53,655 nt of DNA. Source: Streptococcus sanguinis. GTDB lineage: Bacteria; Bacillota; Bacilli; Lactobacillales; Streptococcaceae. Numbering within the stretch: the stretch's first letter is position 1; every line of letters starts with the position of its first letter. The stretch covers positions 1-53,655 of the forward strand of contig NZ_JAKUVC010000006.1 in the NCBI RefSeq assembly GCF_026781265.1, in the 5' to 3' direction. The translations under genes and the position numbers were made by a program. Shown piece by piece: positions 50,604 through 53,655 of the stretch. Below the pieces are notes generated by a model. The model saw only the letters and a list, made by a program, of their open reading frames with translations, was not told the origin of the DNA and did not search any database.

Positions 50604-53600
50604 TTAGGAATCTTCTTCGCAAATTGCTAAGTACAATTCATTCAACTTACTCAAGAACGTATCAGATACCTTACCTAGTGAAATCGTAGATTTTACTATT
50701 TCCGATATTTCTCTGTGAAGCGGATTGTTTTCGTCATAAAGTGGGAGTTTAATTTTTAAATCAATAGAAATACTTCTATGACTGAACGTGCTTAGCATAT
50801 AGTTTTCAACAACTGGTGAATTTAGTATGCCACATATATAATAAGCTTCATTTTCAGAAATATATAATTCTTCTTGATTTTTAACCTTCTCATTCGGGAA
50901 TGGTTTTCTTTGTGAAATATAAGGAGCATGTTTAGCAGGAATAGGATTTACAACTTCTCCCCATGAAGTAACTTTCGGACCTAATACTGCAGCAGCCCAC
51001 TTACTATTATCTCTAAATACTACCTTGAAGGGTGCATATGTATACGCCCCTATTTTACTAAGTGAGTAAAAATCATCTCCTTTAGCAATCGCCTTAGATC
51101 TTTCACTTTGTGCTCCGATTACTGACTCTTGATTTAATAAATACTGAGTTAGTTTTGGTGATCTTTTTAATAAATCATGCAACGCAACTGAATTGTTTTG
51201 ATTTTCCCTATATGGATATATAACATATTCATTTGACCAATCTATACAGAATTTTCCAATCATTGGGCCTTTAATTAGAGGGCGGACAAACTCCGTCTCT
51301 ATTTTTAGTGGACCGATCTGATTTACTTTATGAATAGTTCCTCTTGCCACATCATTGTTAAAGGTCCATCCTAGTGTGTTTGAAGAAGAATCATTTCCTC
51401 CATCTTTTAGCATATAGACTTCTTTAGGAGTGAATTCAACGCCTGATCTCCCTTTATAAGCACAGTAACCTATAATCTTGGAAAAATTCTCTACTTGCCT
51501 TGTATCCCTGACAAATGTAAAACCTGACCTAGAATTATCCACTTGAACTAATTTACCTTGAGTAAACTCAAAATTATTCTTTACTTTTTCAAAAGAATGT
51601 TCTAAGTTAATTATTCTCATGTTCTTACTTTGCTTACCCCTCTTTTTCGTAACAAATTCAAGAGGTAGGCCTTTACTGTAATCAACATAATCACGTTTAT
51701 ATATGTATGATAGAAATGATTCTTTCATAGCAATAAACGGATGACCTGATTTTTCCCAATCTACACATTTTTGAAGATAGAATCTTTCATCAGTAGCCTC
51801 ATCAATAATAAAGTTCCTGAAACCTTCATATGAATCCTGCGTCAGAATGGTTTTAGGCATTAAAAATGCAAGTACCCCAGTTGTTTTTAACCAAGTAGTT
51901 GCTACAACATGAGCAATCAGTGCACAAATATTTAAAGAAATAGCACCCATATAAGTCTGACCACTAAATAAATGTCTACTAATTGAGATTGCTTTTATTC
52001 TTTCTGCATAAGTACTTGGTAAGAATTCCCATTTTACCCAAGGTGGATTTCCAATGATTACATCAATATCGTTGATAGTAGCCATTTTGATAAAGTTGCC
52101 AATCACTTTCACCCATAAACCATTCCAACCATTTTCATTCAATGCTATAATTTGGTCAATCATATCACGCATACGTAACTCTAATTGAGTGTTGGTTTTT
52201 CCAACATTACGAATAACTGACTCATTAAGATATTCAAAGAGTAACTCCTCATTACCTTTTTTAGCTAGTTTAGCTAAGAAAGTAATTAGTCGTGAAAATT
52301 CTTCTTTGTTCTCCACAACTTTAACTGGAAAAATTGCATTAATATCACTTTGAATACTTGCCATATCATATTTAAAACACTCAACATCCTCAACTAATTC
52401 CTTTTTAGGAGTTACAGCGGAGTCACCAAGATAAACTGGTATTTCAAAAACGTTATTTCCTGTTAGCAACGGAGAAATAGCTAACATATATCCCACTCTG
52501 GCAGTCAATACACTTAATGGATTTATATCTACTCCTTTAACTCTTTCAAGTATTTGAAAAAGAAGTTTTTCTTTCTGCTCATCAGTATAATCCTTAATAT
52601 TATGCTTTGCAATAATATTTTGAATTATAGCAATTAAAAATATACCTGAACCACAGGTAGGGTCTACAGCAACAAAATCATCAGGCTGATTATGAGAAAT
52701 AGCTTCTTTTATTAAAGAATCAGCAAGCCAAGCGGGTGTAAAGTATTCACCTAGTGAATGTCTGACCGCTTTAGGCATAATTTCAATATACAAATCTTTA
52801 AAGACATCAGCAGATTTCAAGTGATTCTCAGAACCATAGATTGTATAATCCTCAATCATTGAAACAAGCTCTTTTATATGTGAATACAATTCAAAATCCC
52901 ATTTTTCCTCCCAGACATACCAAGAGAAAAAATCCCCTTCAAGAAGATTTCTAATTCCCTCATCAGCGAATGAATATCCATCTTCCATTTTAGATAAAAA
53001 TTGATGCATCTGCTCCTCTGTTACAGATGTTAAATCACTAAAGTATTGAATATCCTCAGTTGTAGTCACTCTATGAACAATTTTACAAGCCATTAATTTT
53101 ACAATAATAGCATAGGTAGTTTGTAAGGCAAATAAACCCTTATATTCAAGTTTTGGGCTATTTATTATGGTGTTAAATAATTCTCCCAATTCTTCTCTTC
53201 TTTTAATAATGTCCTGATTTTTTCCAGTATCAGCTTCAGATAAATGAAATAATTCTTGCCATTCCCTTTGAATCATATTGGTTCTATCATTATTATCTGA
53301 ATCATTTAAAAATAGAAATAACTTATTGGCAATTCTTTTTGTGATACTATTTTCCATGTCGAGAGAGAAGTCTCTAACAATATTATACGAATTTAAGCGT
53401 TTAGAGTCTGAAGCGATAATTGCTTTAATAATTCTATCAAAAGAATGGACATCGAGTTCTTTAAATGGAGTTGACTTAATTCCGTCTATATTCTCAACAA
53501 CCTCGGATACTTTTTTTCCGTCAGTTACCAACATCAATGAGATATCGATATCTGTCTCTTTTAGTTGCTGATAATAGGCTAAGACCTGTTCAGTCGCTTT

Positions 53601-53623
53601 GACTTGACTACTTTTTGATGTCA
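50604..53623 (-). pseudogene. C-terminal part of a type IIG restriction-modification enzyme, cut by the IS
   Basis: The frame is open from the IS border (53623) to the stop at 50604, about 1,005 codons; the TTG at 53537 is internal, not a true start. It holds LTSKSSQVKATEQVLAYYQQ and LMLVTDGKKV next to the border, then an N6-adenine methyltransferase with motif I VAVDPTCGSGIFLIA-like residues and motif IV VIIGNPPWVKWEF. The C-terminal half is probably the target-recognition domain. With the N-terminal nuclease piece at 251-536 it makes a ~1,100-residue single-chain enzyme. While split it is presumably inactive for cleavage; methylation from internal starts is conceivable. Confidence 0.85.
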
Positions 53624-53626
53624 GAA

Positions 53627-53655
53627 TGTACTGACCCCAAAAAGTTAGACAATTA
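53627..53655 (-). mobile_element. IS3-family insertion sequence, right-window terminus
   Basis: Twenty-nine bases beginning TGTACTGACCCCAAAAAG form the other terminal inverted repeat of the IS at 1-250. GAA at 53624-53626 immediately precedes it and equals the GAA at 251-253. The interior of the IS, including orfB, is missing from the window. Confidence 0.8.

Noticed and set aside
53278..53537. TTG at 53537 as the true start of a 977-residue methyltransferase
   Set aside because: The frame is open back to the IS border and continues naturally into the N-terminal nuclease part at the other end, so the TTG is internal.
1..53655. Resistance genes of the kind carried by related streptococcal phages, and tRNA genes
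   Set aside because: I looked for mef/msr, tet and erm type products and for cloverleaf-like tRNA sequence and recognised none.

Overview
The window looks like a low-GC Firmicute siphophage/prophage, most likely from Streptococcus. It has an HK97-type head module, a Dit/Tal tail tip, a GH25-LysM endolysin, large serine recombinases, and a replication block of DNA polymerase A, VapE-type NTPase, VRR-NUC and SNF2 helicase. From memory, this gene order resembles the streptococcal lambda-Sa04 / phi-m46.1 phage family. I cannot confirm that here, and the species call is inference. No rRNA, tRNA, housekeeping gene or antibiotic-resistance gene is visible.

Layout. Late genes run leftwards on the minus strand from about 30.1 kb to 9.3 kb: HNH nuclease, candidate cos, two DNA methyltransferases, terminase, portal, protease, capsid, connectors, tail, holin and lysin. 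Two overlapping serine recombinases follow (9.1-6.7 kb). Early genes also run leftwards, from 41.5 kb to 30.3 kb (recombination, replication, regulator, MazF-like toxin). A divergent switch sits at 43.5-43.8 kb. On one side is a large ImmA/IrrE-type protein. On the other is a plus-strand operon of S24 repressor, a 44-residue protein, a Y-family polymerase and two small genes.

The accessory region occupies both ends of the window: a GmrSD-like DUF262/DUF1524 protein, a third serine recombinase, a type IIG restriction-modification enzyme, an AlbA_2 protein, an HNH-like protein and a DprA-like/phosphoribosyltransferase gene pair. The restriction gene is split by an IS3-family element. Its N-terminal part lies at the left edge and its C-terminal part at the right edge, each abutting one terminus of an IS. 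A 3-bp target duplication and the reading frame both match when the two ends are joined. The simplest reading is that the window is a circular or head-to-tail molecule of roughly 55 kb opened at a multicopy IS, so the two accessory arms form one defence island.

Other points of interest. Seven 11-bp iterons sit directly upstream of an extended -10, which suggests an activator-dependent late promoter. An intrinsic terminator immediately precedes the ribosome binding site of a putative toxin-like gene. A canonical A AAA AAG frameshift site joins the tail chaperone genes. A recombinase scar flanks the DprA/phosphoribosyltransferase cassette.
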